A DNA stretch of 64,000 bases, taken from Cymbidium sinense (lineage: Eukaryota > Streptophyta > Magnoliopsida > Asparagales > Orchidaceae). The position numbers were made by a program, and so were the translations under genes. Below, one piece after another: positions 44,652-57,624 of the stretch; position 1 is the stretch's first letter, and each line of letters opens with the position of its first letter. The stretch is taken from contig CM038228.1 of assembly GCA_021442155.1 (NCBI GenBank), positions 88,679,737 to 88,743,736 of the forward strand, read 5' to 3'. Below the pieces are notes generated by a model, which did no database searches, was not told the origin of the DNA, and saw nothing but the letters and a program-made list of their open reading frames with translations.

Positions 44652-44672
44652 ATGGCGATATTCGAGCTTCTG
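44640..44672 (+). other. Duplication junction: PMD joined to WRKY-like tail
   Basis: Left of about 44651 the text is PMD (TTACTTGGGGCCGTATGAT at 44588, then CTGACTATCG-like). From ATGGCGATATTC at 44652 it matches the WRKY-like gene at 32177. The equivalent junction between units 2 and 3 is at about 59262. Confidence 0.75.
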
Positions 44673-45010
44673 AAGCGACTCCAGTCAAATATAACTTAGA
44701 AGCCCGTTAGCAGATTTCTTGCAATTCCCTTGCATTTTATTATCGCGACATAACTAGCATCTCACTATGAGGTCCGAAGATATAATGCAAAGATTAAAAT
44801 CCCACTCGGTTTACTGAATTTGGATCAATATCAAGCACTTGAAATTATGGCATATTTCTTGAACACTCGAGTAAAATAAAGTCGGTGTTACGGAAGATAA
44901 CTGGAACGACTTCCATTTGTGGGATGAGTTCTTCTCAAGGTGGCCATGGAGAAACCCATCTAGCTTTTTTGAATAATGATTGCCATCCACCTCTTTATTC
45001 TTGTTGCGTG
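44652..45010 (+). pseudogene. WRKY-like tail, unit 2 copy
   Basis: Matches 32177-32580 with many small deletions (for example AGCCGAGATTTACTGC becomes AGATTTCTTGC). It lacks the zinc finger, which lies left of the breakpoint. No open frame of note. Confidence 0.65.
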
Positions 45011-45029
45011 CTAAAAAATCAGTTGTGGT

Positions 45030-46060
45030 AGAATAAGAGTTTCATAGCTTTATTAGTAGAATCCATGAGATATTTGAAGAATTAATAAGAAAACTCCAGA
45101 ATTTTTACGTGAAAAAATCTCGAAAAGAGGGAAAAAATCACGAGGCCTAGCCTAGTTAAAATCTTCCACTATATATATGTTTCAGAGTACATAGTTTTCC
45201 CAATACGGGATTACAGAATTGTATATGAGAAAGTCTAACAATGGGAATCTGAGAATCAAATAACAACTATCTGGCGATGGTTAATAACAATTGTATTGGT
45301 GGTGTGATGGTGGCGGCAGTAGTTGATTACAATGATGATTGATGGTGGTGGCGATGGCAGTGGTGGTGGTGTGGCGAGTGGTCGATAGCGGCCAGTGGCG
45401 GTCGGCGATGACCGGTGGCGATAGTTAGCAGTGATGGCAGATATGGCCGGTGGTGTTAATGCCGGATGGTGTGAGCGGTGGTGGTGGACCGGGCAATTGG
45501 CGATGATGAGGGTGTGGCGGTACGGCGGCCGGCGGCAATTGGCGAGCGGAGGTGGTCGGTGGACCACGATTATGCTTAGAGGATTTTCAAGCCTCATAGC
45601 GCTCTCTTCTCTTTAGCTTGGGCTCCCCTCATGTGAAGAATGAGGGGCTATTTATAGATTAGAGAGAGGGCATTTCCATAAATACATGCAAAATCCAAAC
45701 CACTCCATCGGATGGCTCATGATGATTCCCTTGATCATCTGATGTATTTTGCGTATTTGAATGCTCAAATGAACTCAGAATCAAGAGATCTTGGGCTTGT
45801 TAAATCTGGCTTGTCAAGATGCTCGATTTGATCATAAACACTCCATATTTAAGAATTATTTAGGGATTTAATTCATATCCCAAAGTCTCAAATGATATTT
45901 TAAGTGCTTGATCTTGATTAGTTTCAACTTAGGATCAGCTTGCTTTTAACATCAAGATTCGTGCTTCGACTAGTAGTATTTTTAGTGACATTTCAATTCC
46001 AATAGCATTCACAATCCATATCAGTCACAGCAGCTGCAGCAAACCCTATAATGGCGGGAG
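45030..46060 (-). mobile_element. LTR-like block, unit 2 copy
   Basis: Counterpart of 32624-33527. On the minus strand it has CTATAAATAGCCCC at about 45656-45643, then AGAAGAGAGCGCTATGAGG, a GC-rich CACC-repeat stretch (45.28-45.56 kb), TAGTGGAAGATTTTAACTAG and TCGAGATTTTTTCACG. This promoter-then-R-U5 order resembles a Ty1/copia LTR. The minus frame 45256-45597, Pro/His-rich, is a by-product of the CACC repeats. Confidence 0.45.
45643..45658 (-). promoter_or_regulatory. TATA box of LTR-like block, unit 2
   Basis: CTATAAATAGCCCCTC on the minus strand is a textbook plant TATA box. It is followed at about 45 bp by AAGAGAAGAGAGCGC and then an ATG. The same box is at about 60264-60279 in unit 3 and is eroded in unit 1. 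Confidence 0.55.
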
Positions 46061-49000
46061 GCGAAATCAACTTTCATTATAACTTGATGCAGAGGAGCCA
46101 TAATGCTATTATTCCTTCAAACCTCTTACTACGAACAACCTTCATCCTCTTTTATGCCAATAGAGGGTATATCAACTGGTAATTCATGAAGGCGAGGCGG
46201 TTGTAGTGGATCCATTCATCTTCTGTTCAACTTAAAGGTTTGAAGGCCTCGTCACGCTCATCGTGGCCGAGATATCGAAGTATTTTAAAACACCGACGCT
46301 CATCGAGGCGTGAAGGCCAAAATTGTGAGATGCAACCTATCTTTGAAATCTTTGAAATTTAGACTAAATTTTGGACTTAAAAAAAAAAGGGAGGAGGTTT
46401 GAATGTGTAGAAATTGCATATATATTTTCTTTTATACAGGTGATTGAAGGCCTCGTTATATCGTATGCAGTTGAAATTCGGTGCTTCAAACACCAGCGTC
46501 CATCATGGCGTGACGGATAGGCCAAAATAGTTCTGATGTAGCCCACTAAGCGGGGATGATGCAGGAATACTGCCAAAATGCTACCAAAATTTTATCCAAA
46601 ATTCATACTTACAAATAAAATTCAAGCTAAACAAATATAGTCTTTAAGTTAGCTAAAATAAATTGATATCGAATTGAATTTTGAATTATAAATGAGAATG
46701 AATTTGAAATTAATTTAAAGATTATATTTCAAATAAAAAATGGATTGAACTCAAACAGATTTATGAACTTGAAGTGAATCGAATATTTTAACAATACATA
46801 TAAATTTGGTACTTCAATACCTCAGTTTTATTAATTTAGAAGATGACCTGACTAAATATTCGATTATAGCACAAAAGATCTTTTTGGAATTAGAATATAG
46901 TTTTCAAATCATAATTCACTCCAAATGAATTGGAGAAAATCAAGGAATTCATAAGAAATTTTCAATGAGATCAAATGATTACTAATAAGCATAATCAATG
47001 AATTCTTGGTAAATATTTGAAGCTTATTATTCGTCTTATTAAATACTCGAATTGGATCAATGAGAAGTTGATTATAGTTTGTGATGAGTTTGAGAATTAT
47101 CAATAGACATAAATGAGAGTCTATTGAACATTCAAAGACTAATCAACTTTGAATAAAAGAAAGTAATTAAATATTATTCCAAGGGATCTAATAAGCTATT
47201 AGACTAATTTAAAATGTCTTCGTCACGGATTTGCAACGAGAAGCAAATATAATGCATTAATTAATGTTTGATTGAACTCTTACACATATTATAAAGTATG
47301 GTAAAACTCAAATTCAATACTTTAAAATTATGCAAGCATTCTTAAAAATATCACATGGGCAACATGTTGAATGCTTAAACTTAGAGTCTGAGAATGCTGT
47401 GAGGGTTGCTTCCCGGTTTGGTCTTAGGACCGCACTCGGGTTAACAAAATCTAAAAATTTAATTATTATAAAAATTTCAACTTATTAAAAGATCTGAGAA
47501 GCTAATGTTGTCATATGATAGTAGATTTAATCCTATATTATTAAACTAATAGAGTCGATAGGATCTGAAACAATAAATTAAATGATCAAATAATGCATTC
47601 ACCCCGATGATGGTTGTGTTGAATGAAGATTTCAACAGAAGGGGATACTACCATTAACATATGTTTTAAAATTTCAAATCAAGTTAATATAAATCAAGTG
47701 TTAATACAAATAAAAAATCAAAAAAATTATTAAGTTCAAAATGACTAAATGAAAATCATTAATCTAAAATTTATAGCAAAATTCAATTCATCCATCTTCC
47801 GCAACTGCTTATCGAAGGTGACAAATTAAGAAAACTCTAGCTCACAAAGGAACCAATGTCAAATCAAATGTATTTATATATTCGCTCTCAATCAATCGCA
47901 TGTTAGTAAGGACGTGGCCCATATTCTCTGATTGCGTGGTTTGGCGAGATGGCTCCACATATGATGTAGTTATGACGAGTCCTAATTGGGTGATTCTAAA
48001 TGGAACCATTATATTACGATCATGATTGTAGCTTGTATGCTCCCCAATGGTTCTCTACCTTGAGATGTGAATCATATGGTACACCTGATAGGGCAAAAAG
48101 CACTCTATCAGCTAAGGTAGACTTAAGTCTGTCTCCTTAGACAAAACACCCAATTACATAAGAATTTCTTGGGCGATCATGGCTACCGACATGGATCTTT
48201 CGTCGAGGTTGGGTCGTCTTACCTCTTAGAGTATGGGCCGTGTGACGAGATGGAACTATGGGATCTATATAGCGTCATTGTTCCCTCAACCGAGTTTAAG
48301 TTAAATGATGATGAATGTCATAAATCTAAATTCCAAAACTCCATCTTCTATCGCGCACTTAATCTAATGTAGCCTTGTCGAAAGTTTTCTCTCATTAAGA
48401 GGGGTAATTAACTATAGGTGCTTGTGCCTAGAAACCTTGAACAGATCTAAAGTCCTCACAAAATGAGTGAAATCTGGGTAGTGTCTTATCTACTATTCCG
48501 TCCCAAATTTTACCAACACATCAAATCATATTCTCTTGATGCAGAGATGGTGTGACAAATTTTAGAGCCCACCCTGATACTATATTGATCACCTCTTGGC
48601 AACCATCAACTACCTAAGATCCGAATGCTTTATTTATAATAATATTATGCAAATTTTGAATAGAACAATAAAAATATTAACTTTATATAAATTTTACATC
48701 AAAGATTAGATGGCTAATAAATATAATCTACTAATCATTACAAAATGAGAAATATAATTATATATTTTGTAAACATATACTTAAAATCAAGGTTAATTAA
48801 AAAATTAGTCCTAAATAAAATTTAAATTTTCGAAGACAAACCTAACAAGAAAAATAACTTAGTGAGAAGAAAATCACAAATAAAAAAATGTTTTTATGTT
48901 GAAAATATGAGAAATTAAAATTCGATTGATATTTAGCAAGTTGATATAATCAGAATTTTAAATTTTTTTCAAAATATAGAGAATATATAGTTTAATTGAT

Positions 49001-49609
49001 GCAAAATCCAAATTAAGAAGCAAATAAAATTATGGTATAACCCATTTGCCTCCCTTAGATTTGCTCCACTCCTTCTATCTTGTATATAATTGATGCAAAA
49101 TCCAAGTAAGCATTAACATTACATTTTAACATAAAAAATAAATTTATTAAAAAACAGAAATTAAATTACTCAAACTAAAATTTAACCTCATGAATTTTAA
49201 AATTAATAAATTATTTTAAGATAATTATAATATACAGATAATTAATAAAAATAATTATATTAATCTTAAAATAAAATTATTGATTTTGTTACTCTTTTAA
49301 ATCGTAAAAATTAATAAAAATATTCGAGACTAATTTTCTTCCAATTTGATTGCAATAAGTCGATCATGCCAAATTTTAAATCACAGGATCTTGATTCCAA
49401 TACTATTACAAAAATTAAAACTTATTTGTCATCCCCACCACCTATCTATCCACCATCAGAAATTAAAATTCAAATTCGGGGGATAAAATCGACCGTTCAC
49501 TGAAATGGAGAAATTCAAATTCAAATTACTGCCGCCTAAACTTCGACCGTTGGCAGTTTAGTCGTTAAATTCGTATCTACCTGAGATTTGATGTCTGGAG
49601 AAAGTTTCA

Positions 49610-49610
<1 letters not shown>
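46061..49610. other. AT-rich spacer of unit 2
   Basis: Copy of 33.5-37.08 kb. No gene seen. The small frame 48169-48372 lies in the copy of the 35.5-35.8 kb block and has no domain. AT-rich sub-blocks are almost identical to unit 1, whereas the block at 47.95-48.55 kb has many small deletions. Confidence 0.5.
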
Positions 49611-49651
<41 letters not shown>

Positions 49652-49718
49652 GCTGTCTGTCTTAACTCTGCTTTACTTCCGATTTGTACTTTTCTCTCTG
49701 CAAAAGTGGATCGTCATT

Positions 49719-49805
49719 ATGGCCGGAAAGGGCGAAAAGGGTGGAGAATAAGTTGATTAAAAAAGCGTCGCAAAGGGCTCTTCAAAGAACTCTCAATCTT
49801 AAATA
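49719..49805 (+). pseudogene. MADS gene 5' stub, unit 2
   Basis: The leader, CT microsatellite and ATG match 37190, but the text after ATGGCCGGAAAGGGCG is frame-broken. It jumps from GAGAATAAGTTGATT to AAAGCGTCGCAAAGGGCTC and ends after CTCTCAATCTTAAA. The AT-rich block follows at once. The same MADS box start recurs at 51037, so the 5' part has been duplicated around the block. Confidence 0.7.
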
Positions 49806-49846
49806 GTGTCAGTGGCTGACTTTCTCAAGTCTCTACCTGGCTGCGA

Positions 49847-50843
49847 TTTTTTTTTTCTGGTTTTCTGGCGAAAGAGAAGAGAAGAGAGAGACTTTTGCTG
49901 AAGAGAGGGGAGATTTTTTTTATTAATTTTTTTAAATAAAAATTATTTAAAATATATAATTTAAAAATATTTTTTATAAAATATTTAATAACTAAATATT
50001 ATATATTTGATTAATTTTTTATTTATATATATAATAAATATATAATTTAAAAATATTTTTAAGAATATATAAAATAAATTATTTAATATTTTTATTAATT
50101 AATTTTTATATATAAAATTTGTTTATTTTTTTTGAATATATAAACTAATATTTAAACTAAATAAAATAAATAAACAAAGAGATTTGTATAAATACTGTTT
50201 TATAGATAGCTATATGAATAAAATAATTTTTATATATATATTTATAAATTTTTTGTTATTTATATATTTAAATTGTATAGAGTATTTTTTGGTTATGTAT
50301 AATTTGATATTTAAAATTCAATATAAATGTTATATATATATATATATAATTAGTTTTTTATTTATTTAATTTTATTTCTTTAAAATTATAATTGGTTAAA
50401 TAAATGTAAATAAATTTTAATTATATAAATATTTGGTTATTTATATATTTATAATATTTAGTTATTTATATATAAATATTTGATGTATATATATATAATA
50501 ATTTTTTATTTATATAAACAAAATTTTTATAATTTATTCTTAATTTTTATTTATTTATATATTTTTAAATATTTTTTATAAAATTACAAAAATTAATAAA
50601 AGAATTATAAATAATTATAAAATTAATAAAAAATAAATAAATTTTAGATTTATATATATAATTAAATATTTTAAATTATATATTTTAATTATATATATAA
50701 ATAAAAGAAAATTAATAATTAAATTTTTTATAAAAATATTTTTTAAATTATATATTTAAATAGATATTATTTAAAAATTAATAAAATAAACTTCTCTCTC
50801 TCTCTTTCTCTCTCTCTCTTGTTATAAAAAAAAAAAAATAATT

Positions 50844-50891
<48 letters not shown>

Positions 50892-50929
50892 ATTTTACAA
50901 ACCAGAAAAAAAAAAAAAAAAAAAAAAAA
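49847..50929. mobile_element. AT-rich block with inverted termini (MITE-like)
   Basis: Left end: T-run, CTGGTTTTCTGGCGAAAGAG, then AAGAGAGAGAC. Right end: GTCTCTCTCT-type run, CTTCTATTTTACAAACCAG and an A-run. These ends are roughly reverse complements (AAACCAG-A(n) against T(n)-CTGGTTT, with GAGAGA against TCTCTC). The interior of about 0.9 kb is almost entirely A and T and has no gene. It interrupts the MADS copy. Element identity is inferred from the ends; no clear target-site duplication is seen. Confidence 0.45.
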
Positions 50930-51036
50930 TGATAGTCGTCGTTTGTTAAACGGACATTTTCATTTTATTACTGTTTGACGGACAAGGATTTTGTTAATTA
51001 TACTCTAATTAACAATTTTTTAAGCTATTAAAAATA

Positions 51037-51625
51037 ATGGAGAATAAGTTGATAGAGAACCCTTCTCGAACGGTATGCTTCTCAAAGCGTCGTCTCTTCA
51101 AGAGGCGGAGATCTCAATCTTGAGTTATCTCGCCTTCTCTCTCACCTTCTCTCAGGCCAGCTTTACTCTGTAAATTTCTCTCATTCAGTCGGTATGTTTG
51201 AGATCGAAGAGAGGGAATAGGGAATTTGCTCTTGCTGAAACCATGGTTCCGACTCCTTTCTGCCATCAATTAAATGAGAAACAGAGGTAAGATGCTGCTC
51301 AGAGCCATGGCTGCCGAATCCTTCCCCTCGCTTGAAATCCCGCAAGAAAATGTTTCGGATCTGATTTTGCTAAATGGTTGAAGAGATCTTCTCATAGAAA
51401 AACTCCATGGCTGAACTGCATCTTATATGCGAATCTGTTTTTTAGAGAGAAATAGAAACCATACAACTCTGTAGCCTTGACCATGTTTCAATTATCTCCA
51501 ATGAAAAGGCATTTTATTTTATTTTATAAAAAAACTGCCTTTCTTAGATCTCAGGCCATCTGTAAATATATTGAATAGAATTTTTATAAGATTATTAAAT
51601 ACTGTTATAATAGATAAATATAATA
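51037..51625 (+). pseudogene. MADS gene body, unit 2 copy, heavily eroded
   Basis: Matches 37210-38000 in order: GAGAATAAGTTGATAGAGAA, TGCTTCTCAAAGCGTCG, then GGGAATTTGCTCTTGCTGAA, GCCATGGCTGCCGAATCC, and GGTTGAAGAGATCTTCTC. Many deletions of 1-12 bp, mostly in GC-containing text, destroy the MADS box and all repeats. No usable reading frame remains. Confidence 0.8.
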
Positions 51626-52183
51626 GTTTATTTATTTCTATATTATAAATTGACTGATTAGTCATCATTTCTTAATTTACTGAGGCATTTATAATGATTG
51701 TATTTATGCAAGTATAATATTATAAAGTTCATTTATTTGTATATTCAATAAAAAATCATTATTTTCTATCATAAAGACATTTTTTTCTACATTTGTTATT
51801 TAATCTGTTGATAATGCTTATTTTGCCTGAAAGTTCTAAACATGTATTAACATTTTGCTGAAATAGATTAGTCTTTGAATTTTGTTTACATATTAGAACG
51901 ATTATAAATTTTTGAAAACTGAAGATTTCTTTTGATAATTTCTTGCTTGATAAATCAATGTTATTTCTTATCAATTTTTATGTTTTAAAGTTCTATACTA
52001 TGTGACTAATTTTTGCATAAAAAAGAATCAAAGAATTAAAAATAAAATTATATAAATAAATAAATAAATTTTAGATTTAATTAAATTATTAAATATTATT
52101 TTAATAATTTTATTTAAAAAAAATATAATTAGAAATATTTAATTAATATAATAACAAATTATAAAATTTATAGTTTAATAATA
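51626..52183. other. MADS 3' flank copy, unit 2
   Basis: Copy of 38.0-38.6 kb, with GC-containing pieces missing or replaced by A/T. The minus frame 51759-51974 has no domain. The AT-rich block follows. Confidence 0.45.
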
Positions 52184-52749
52184 TTTTTTTTTCTGGTTTT
52201 AAATGGCAAAAAAAAAAAAAAAAAAAAAGAGAGATAACAGATTTTTTTTTTTTTTTTTTTATAACGCAAGAGAGAGAAGAGAGGAAGATTTTATTTTTTA
52301 TTAATTTTTTTAAATATAATTATTTAAAATATATAATTAAAATATTTTTTTATAAATATTAACTAAAATTTTATGTATTTGGTTATTATTTATTTTATGT
52401 ATATTAAAATATATAATTTAAATATTTTTATTATATATATAAATTATAAATTTATTTAATAATTTTTTTAATTATATAATTATGTGTTATATAATTTTTA
52501 TTAATTTTTGTTATATATAATATAAAAAATATTTAAAATATATAAATAAATATAAAATAAAGATAAATTATATAAATATTATAACTATATAAATAAAATA
52601 TTATATATATATATATACAATATTTATAATTTATTTTATTTTTATATTTTTATATATAAATATTTTAAAATTATATAAATAATTTAAAATATTTAAAATA
52701 TATAAATAAATAAATGGTTTGTATATATATATATATGAAATATATATAT

Positions 52750-52787
<38 letters not shown>

Positions 52788-52789
52788 TG

Positions 52790-52834
<45 letters not shown>

Positions 52835-53530
52835 GTTATTTATTTTTAAAAATATTTATTCTTTAAAATATATAATTAGTTAAATAAATAAATAATTGTA
52901 GAATTATATATTTTTTATTTATATATTTATATTTTTATTTATTCATTTCTATATATATATATTTATGTATTTATTCATTTCTTTTTTATTTATAAATTTA
53001 TTTATTTATTTTGTTTTTTTTTTATATTTTTATTTTTTTATGTTTTTGTTATTTTATTAAAGACATATTAATATACATTATATATTATATATGTATATAT
53101 ATTTAATATATAATTAAAAAGAAAATATTCTGTAAAAAATTATTTTAAAATTATTTTTATATAACTTAAAATATTTATATAATTTAACATCAAATAACTA
53201 AATATTTAAAATATATATTAATAATATAATAATGTATATTTTTATTTATATGGTTTATAAAATATTTATATAATTTATTCTTTTATTTATTTATTTATAT
53301 ATTTTAAAATATTTAATTATATATTATAAAGAATAAAATTATATATTAGCATTTATTAATTAATAAAATATTAAATTTATAAATATATATAATTAAATAT
53401 TTTTAAATTATATATAATATATATAAATTTAATAACTAAATGTATTTATATTAAATATTTATATCTTTTAAATTATATTTAAATATTATATATTTAAAAA
53501 TAATAAATTTTCTTTCTTAGAAGATAAGGA
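52184..53530. repeat. Second AT-rich block related to 49847-50929
   Basis: Begins with a T-run and CTGGTTTTAAATGGC, then GAGAGA-type text and TTATTAATTTTTTTAAATA, matching the left part of the block at 49847. The right terminus is not recognisable. A long (TA)n run occupies about 52725-52830. No gene. It may be a second, partly deleted copy of the same element. Confidence 0.5.
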
Positions 53531-54094
53531 AAAATATTCTCTTCTCGTCTCTCATATATTCTAACACGATCAAATAAAATGGTAAATTAAATTTTTATTA
53601 AATCTATTTATTTGCAAATATAAATTTGTTGATTTAAATGTAATGAATAATTTAGCTTTTATTGGTTTAGCTTTTAGTTAATTTATTTTATGTTAAAAAA
53701 TTGGATATGTTAAATATGAAAAATAAAACAAATATTGTGATAGTAAATTAGATATAAAATTATTTATTAATTATTTACAGAGAATAGGGTAAATTATGTG
53801 ATTTATTACACATATATTTAAATTCAACATTCTTAACACAATTTTAAATTTTCAATTTAAGCAAAAATTTTTCTTATGGCTGAAGGAAATTTGAGAAATT
53901 AAAATTCAAATTACACATAAATATTGGACCCATTTAGTTAAGCTTCAAGTTCTGTAATTGAGATTTGATGAGATTGAACCAAGTTTCATTGGTATTTCTC
54001 TCTCTCTCTCTCTCTCTCATGCTTGGGGTTTGATGAGATTGGACAAAGTATCTTCTCTCTCATTGTCTGTCATTCTGTCTATACTTTTATTGAA

Positions 54095-54240
54095 AGGAGA
54101 AGGGAGAAAAAAAAAGGTGAGAATAAGCTGATATAATCATCTCGAATGATTTGCTTCTCAAGCATGACTTTCAAGAGGCAGAGGAGCTCTCAATCTAATG
54201 TCATGGCTGTTTACTCTTATTATTTTGATATGGAAGATTT
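54095..54240 (+). pseudogene. Second MADS remnant, unit 2 copy
   Basis: Counterpart of 39193-39365, with GAGAATAAGCTGATA, TCTCGAATGATTTGCTTCTC and GGCAGAGGAGCTCTCAATC. The ENP and RKGLFKK codons are damaged by small deletions. No frame remains. Confidence 0.7.
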
Positions 54241-55240
54241 TTTTAAATAAGTATTAAATAAATTTTAATTTTAATTATAAGTATATATAAAAAAAATTTA
54301 GTTTGATAAACGCATCATTTATTTACCGCCATGTGTCCGGTGACAAGTCGTCAATGAATTAGAGCGATTGGATGGCAAGTAGTTGGCGTTATGATTGGCC
54401 AACTGAGTTCTTAATGTAGTTAGCAAATGTCATATTAGATAATCATTCATTGGACATATTTATGGATAAATAGACCATCATTTTTTTCTCTGATGGCAAC
54501 AAGATCACAACCATTTTGCGACCTCTGATACCTCATCATGCGTGAACTGGATTTCGAGACACTTTGGCTCTAAAGTAAATATTGATTCTCCACAATCTTC
54601 CATTTTGCATAATATTGGATTGTATGTAAATCATATATGTAGTTTAGAAAACTTTTGATTGAGCTTTAGGAACTTTGATTTAGTTATTTGAAGTTTAGAG
54701 AATCTATATACTAAGAGAATATTGCACTTTGAATCTGTTATACCATATAGAATGGTTTTCAAGTTAAAGCATTACTTCTTTGTTTGGGGAAAATAAAACA
54801 GTTTCTAATCATTGAAGGATCTTTTATTGGTTATTTATTTATTTTATTTTGAGTAATAGTTATCAACAAAACATACATATTGCTGCCAAATGAGCGAAAT
54901 AAAGCGAGAAAAGCATGTATTATGACAATTCGTGAACAAGTGTTACAAATCCATATTTATGAGGTTTTTTTTGAATGAATTGGTGTGATTATGATATTGA
55001 ATGGATCAAGAGAAAAATCATACAACTATTGCTCCATTTGGCATGTTATGTTTGTTGGAATATATGAGACAAGCTCATTTGTGAGTTATATTTGGATTTT
55101 ACTGGTGATTATTGATAACAAATATAATTTATTGATGAGTTAAAAATTATTAGATTTATTTTGAGATTAGTGAAATATCAATTTTGCATTTTGTCATTAA
55201 TTTCGGTTGGTTCTTGAGCATATTTTGGGATGGGATGAGT
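54241..55240. other. Leader/intron region upstream of MULE-PMD, unit 2
   Basis: Copy of 39.37-40.55 kb. The short GC-rich direct repeats are largely lost. The AT-rich intron-like part is well preserved. No gene seen. Confidence 0.4.
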
Positions 55241-55525
55241 TCATTTTCGATCCTTTTCATGATGGACAACGATTGATGATGCAGTTTATTAAGTTATGTT
55301 GGTGAAAATGATGCGTCTGTCATTGCTTAGAAGATTTAAAATTATTTAGATCTCTACATTATGTGAAAACTTTATCTTTGGAATATCGCATTTTCTGTTG
55401 GGGGATTTATAGCATCTACGATTTAAAAGAAAATCTGCGGTCTTTGTACTTGATAAAGCTTCCGTCATTGATTCATGTTGGTTAAATACAATGTGGTGCT
55501 TCTGAGCCATGATCTCAGCATAATA
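55241..55525 (+). pseudogene. MULE N-terminal PB1-like segment, unit 2 copy
   Basis: Matches 40560-40870 (AAGTTATGTTGGTGAAA, TTTATAGCATCTACGATTT) but with so many deletions that no frame is readable. A minus-strand frame at 55346-55546 is a shadow. Confidence 0.5.
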
Positions 55526-55914
55526 TTTCATGTGACATGATTTCACTTTTACGGATCCGCGGCACTATTGCGATGAACTAAGTTTGCGGTTACCTTAAAA
55601 TTGACAGTGTCTTGATTTTATGATTCAACATCTAGCATCTTGTTCTAATGATGTTGACTTTACATAAGATGTTTGTGAGCATGGTTGCAAGCACGGTTAT
55701 CAGATTCTCGATGATGAGTACGACCTGAATAGCTCAAGTGATGCATTTGATGATAGCAATGCCCGAAGATTCTTTCCTTGGTAAATGTTTATGTGACAAC
55801 AATGCGGTCAGAACTGGAATCATTCAATCGATTCTACAAATGATGATGCAATGATCTCATCGTATATTACTTATTAAATCGGAGATCAGAGCAATGTATT
55901 TGATGGTCCATCGA

Positions 55915-57624
55915 TAGTATAAGTTTTGAGATGATATGAAGTTCATTGAACTATATGAAGGTATGTTCTCAATAAGAAGATTTCTGATTTGATTTGGTGA
56001 TAACAAATAATGTTGGTTTTAGTACTTCAAATGAAAAGAATCTTACTTTAATGCATAATCTAGCGGATGTTATGAAACATGCCTTTGTAGTAAAATTAGC
56101 GGTTGGGAGGTGCTTGGAGGATATCAATGTTGGTGCATCACATATATAATCGCATCGGTGGTTATCGATATTATTGTCAATGTAGTCAAGTTCATTTAGT
56201 TATTTATGCAGTTATTCTCAAAACAAAACCAAGAGAGATCATTAGAAGGATGTAATCAAAATTTAATATTAAAGTGTCTTACATGAAGCATGGATGCGAC
56301 ACAAGAATATCGAGCAATATTTAGGAGTTAAGGACTCAGACGCTTCTTGGCCTATTCATGGATTCGTTATGTCTCGCTTTGTCGACACTATTTATAAAAT
56401 TTTATCATCAAATACATGTGTTTCAAAGATTATTTTGGGCTTTTGGACCATCAATATCGTTGGAATTTTGTCGCCTCACATGGATGGGACATTCCTACTT
56501 CTATCAGTATCCTTACTCATGGCTATTGGTATTGATGCCAACAATGGATTATTTCTGCTTGCTTTTGCTATAGTTGAATATAAAAATAACGAGTCCTAGC
56601 TCTAGTTTATTATGTGCATACAACAACTATTGCCTATTGCATCAGTAAGAAATGATTTGTGTATTATCTCAGATAAGCATGCAAGATTGGTACGTGGTTG
56701 TCAAGATGTATTCCCTTAAGCTGCGCATTATCATTGCTTAAATCATCTGAGGGAGAACTTAAAAAAAGTAGTGAGAATAATAAATATTGTAGATGTTGAA
56801 TTTATATGTAAAAAATGTATATGTTTGGCAGTACGAATGACATAAACATATTCAATCGACATATGAAAGACATAAAGAATATTAAAGCCAAGCATGCCAA
56901 TAGTAGAGCGTAATGTGCAAGTGGTCGTTGGTCCATGATGGTGGTGTTTATATGGTAATATGACGACAAATACTTCTGAATGTTTCAATAGAGTTCTCAA
57001 ACGTGCACGGGAATTGCCAATTCAAACCCTAATCACAACGGTTTATAATAATATTATCGGTTTATTTTTTAAGAGACCCGGTACCACGGACTTAGGAGAA
57101 CCAACTGATGAATTTACATTCTCTCCTTGAGCACAAGTCGTGCAAATTCAAACGCGTGAGGCCATACATCCACAACAACCGCCAATATCAATGCTAACGA
57201 AGTGCAAGTGTTCAACATGGGTTATCGATTCTTTAGAGTTGACTTCATAGTTGACCAGTTATGTTCTTATAGCTGTAACCGGACACTGATTTATCACATA
57301 CCATCATGTTATTCTATTGTTTTAGTCCATTGGAGATTGAATCATTTGGCCTACCTGTCAAGATACTACACTATGGCAATGTATGGCATACATACTCTGC
57401 GAACTATCATGTTCTGCTAGATCAAAATAACTAGTCAAACTTTGATGCGAGGGACTGTATCCTTTGCTACCACCCAATGTTAAAATAAGATCAGGTAGAA
57501 CATGTACAAGTCGATATAAGAACACAATGGACGAGAGTGCAAGACAGAACAGTCGTATGTGTAGTATGTGTAAATCAGTTGATCATTATCGGACATCGTG
57601 CCCACACAACCCGAGTAGTAAAAG
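55915..57624 (+). pseudogene. Mutator-like (MULE) transposase, unit 2 copy
   Basis: Frame 56294-56599 carries HMDGTFLL (first catalytic Asp block) and MAIGIDANNGLFLLAFAIVE, a near-canonical MULE core end, while FWAFGPSIS appears in the adjacent frame. The downstream part reads NMTTNTSECFNRVL-like text and VFNMGYRFFRVDF. An intact zinc knuckle at 57560-57601 reads CSMCKSVDHYRTSC (C-x2-C-x4-H-x4-C), typical of MULE C-termini. AAAG|GTTAGT at 57624/57625 is a plausible donor site leading to the PMD exon. Frameshifts make it inactive. Confidence 0.8.

Noticed and set aside
45256..45597. Pro/His-rich minus-strand frame and its relatives at 59855-60218
   Set aside because: Produced by a CACC/GGTG low-complexity stretch inside the LTR-like block; lengths and sequences differ wildly between units.
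52725..52830. (TA)n run considered as a centromere or replication element
   Set aside because: A simple microsatellite inside a degenerate AT-rich block; nothing else supports such a role.
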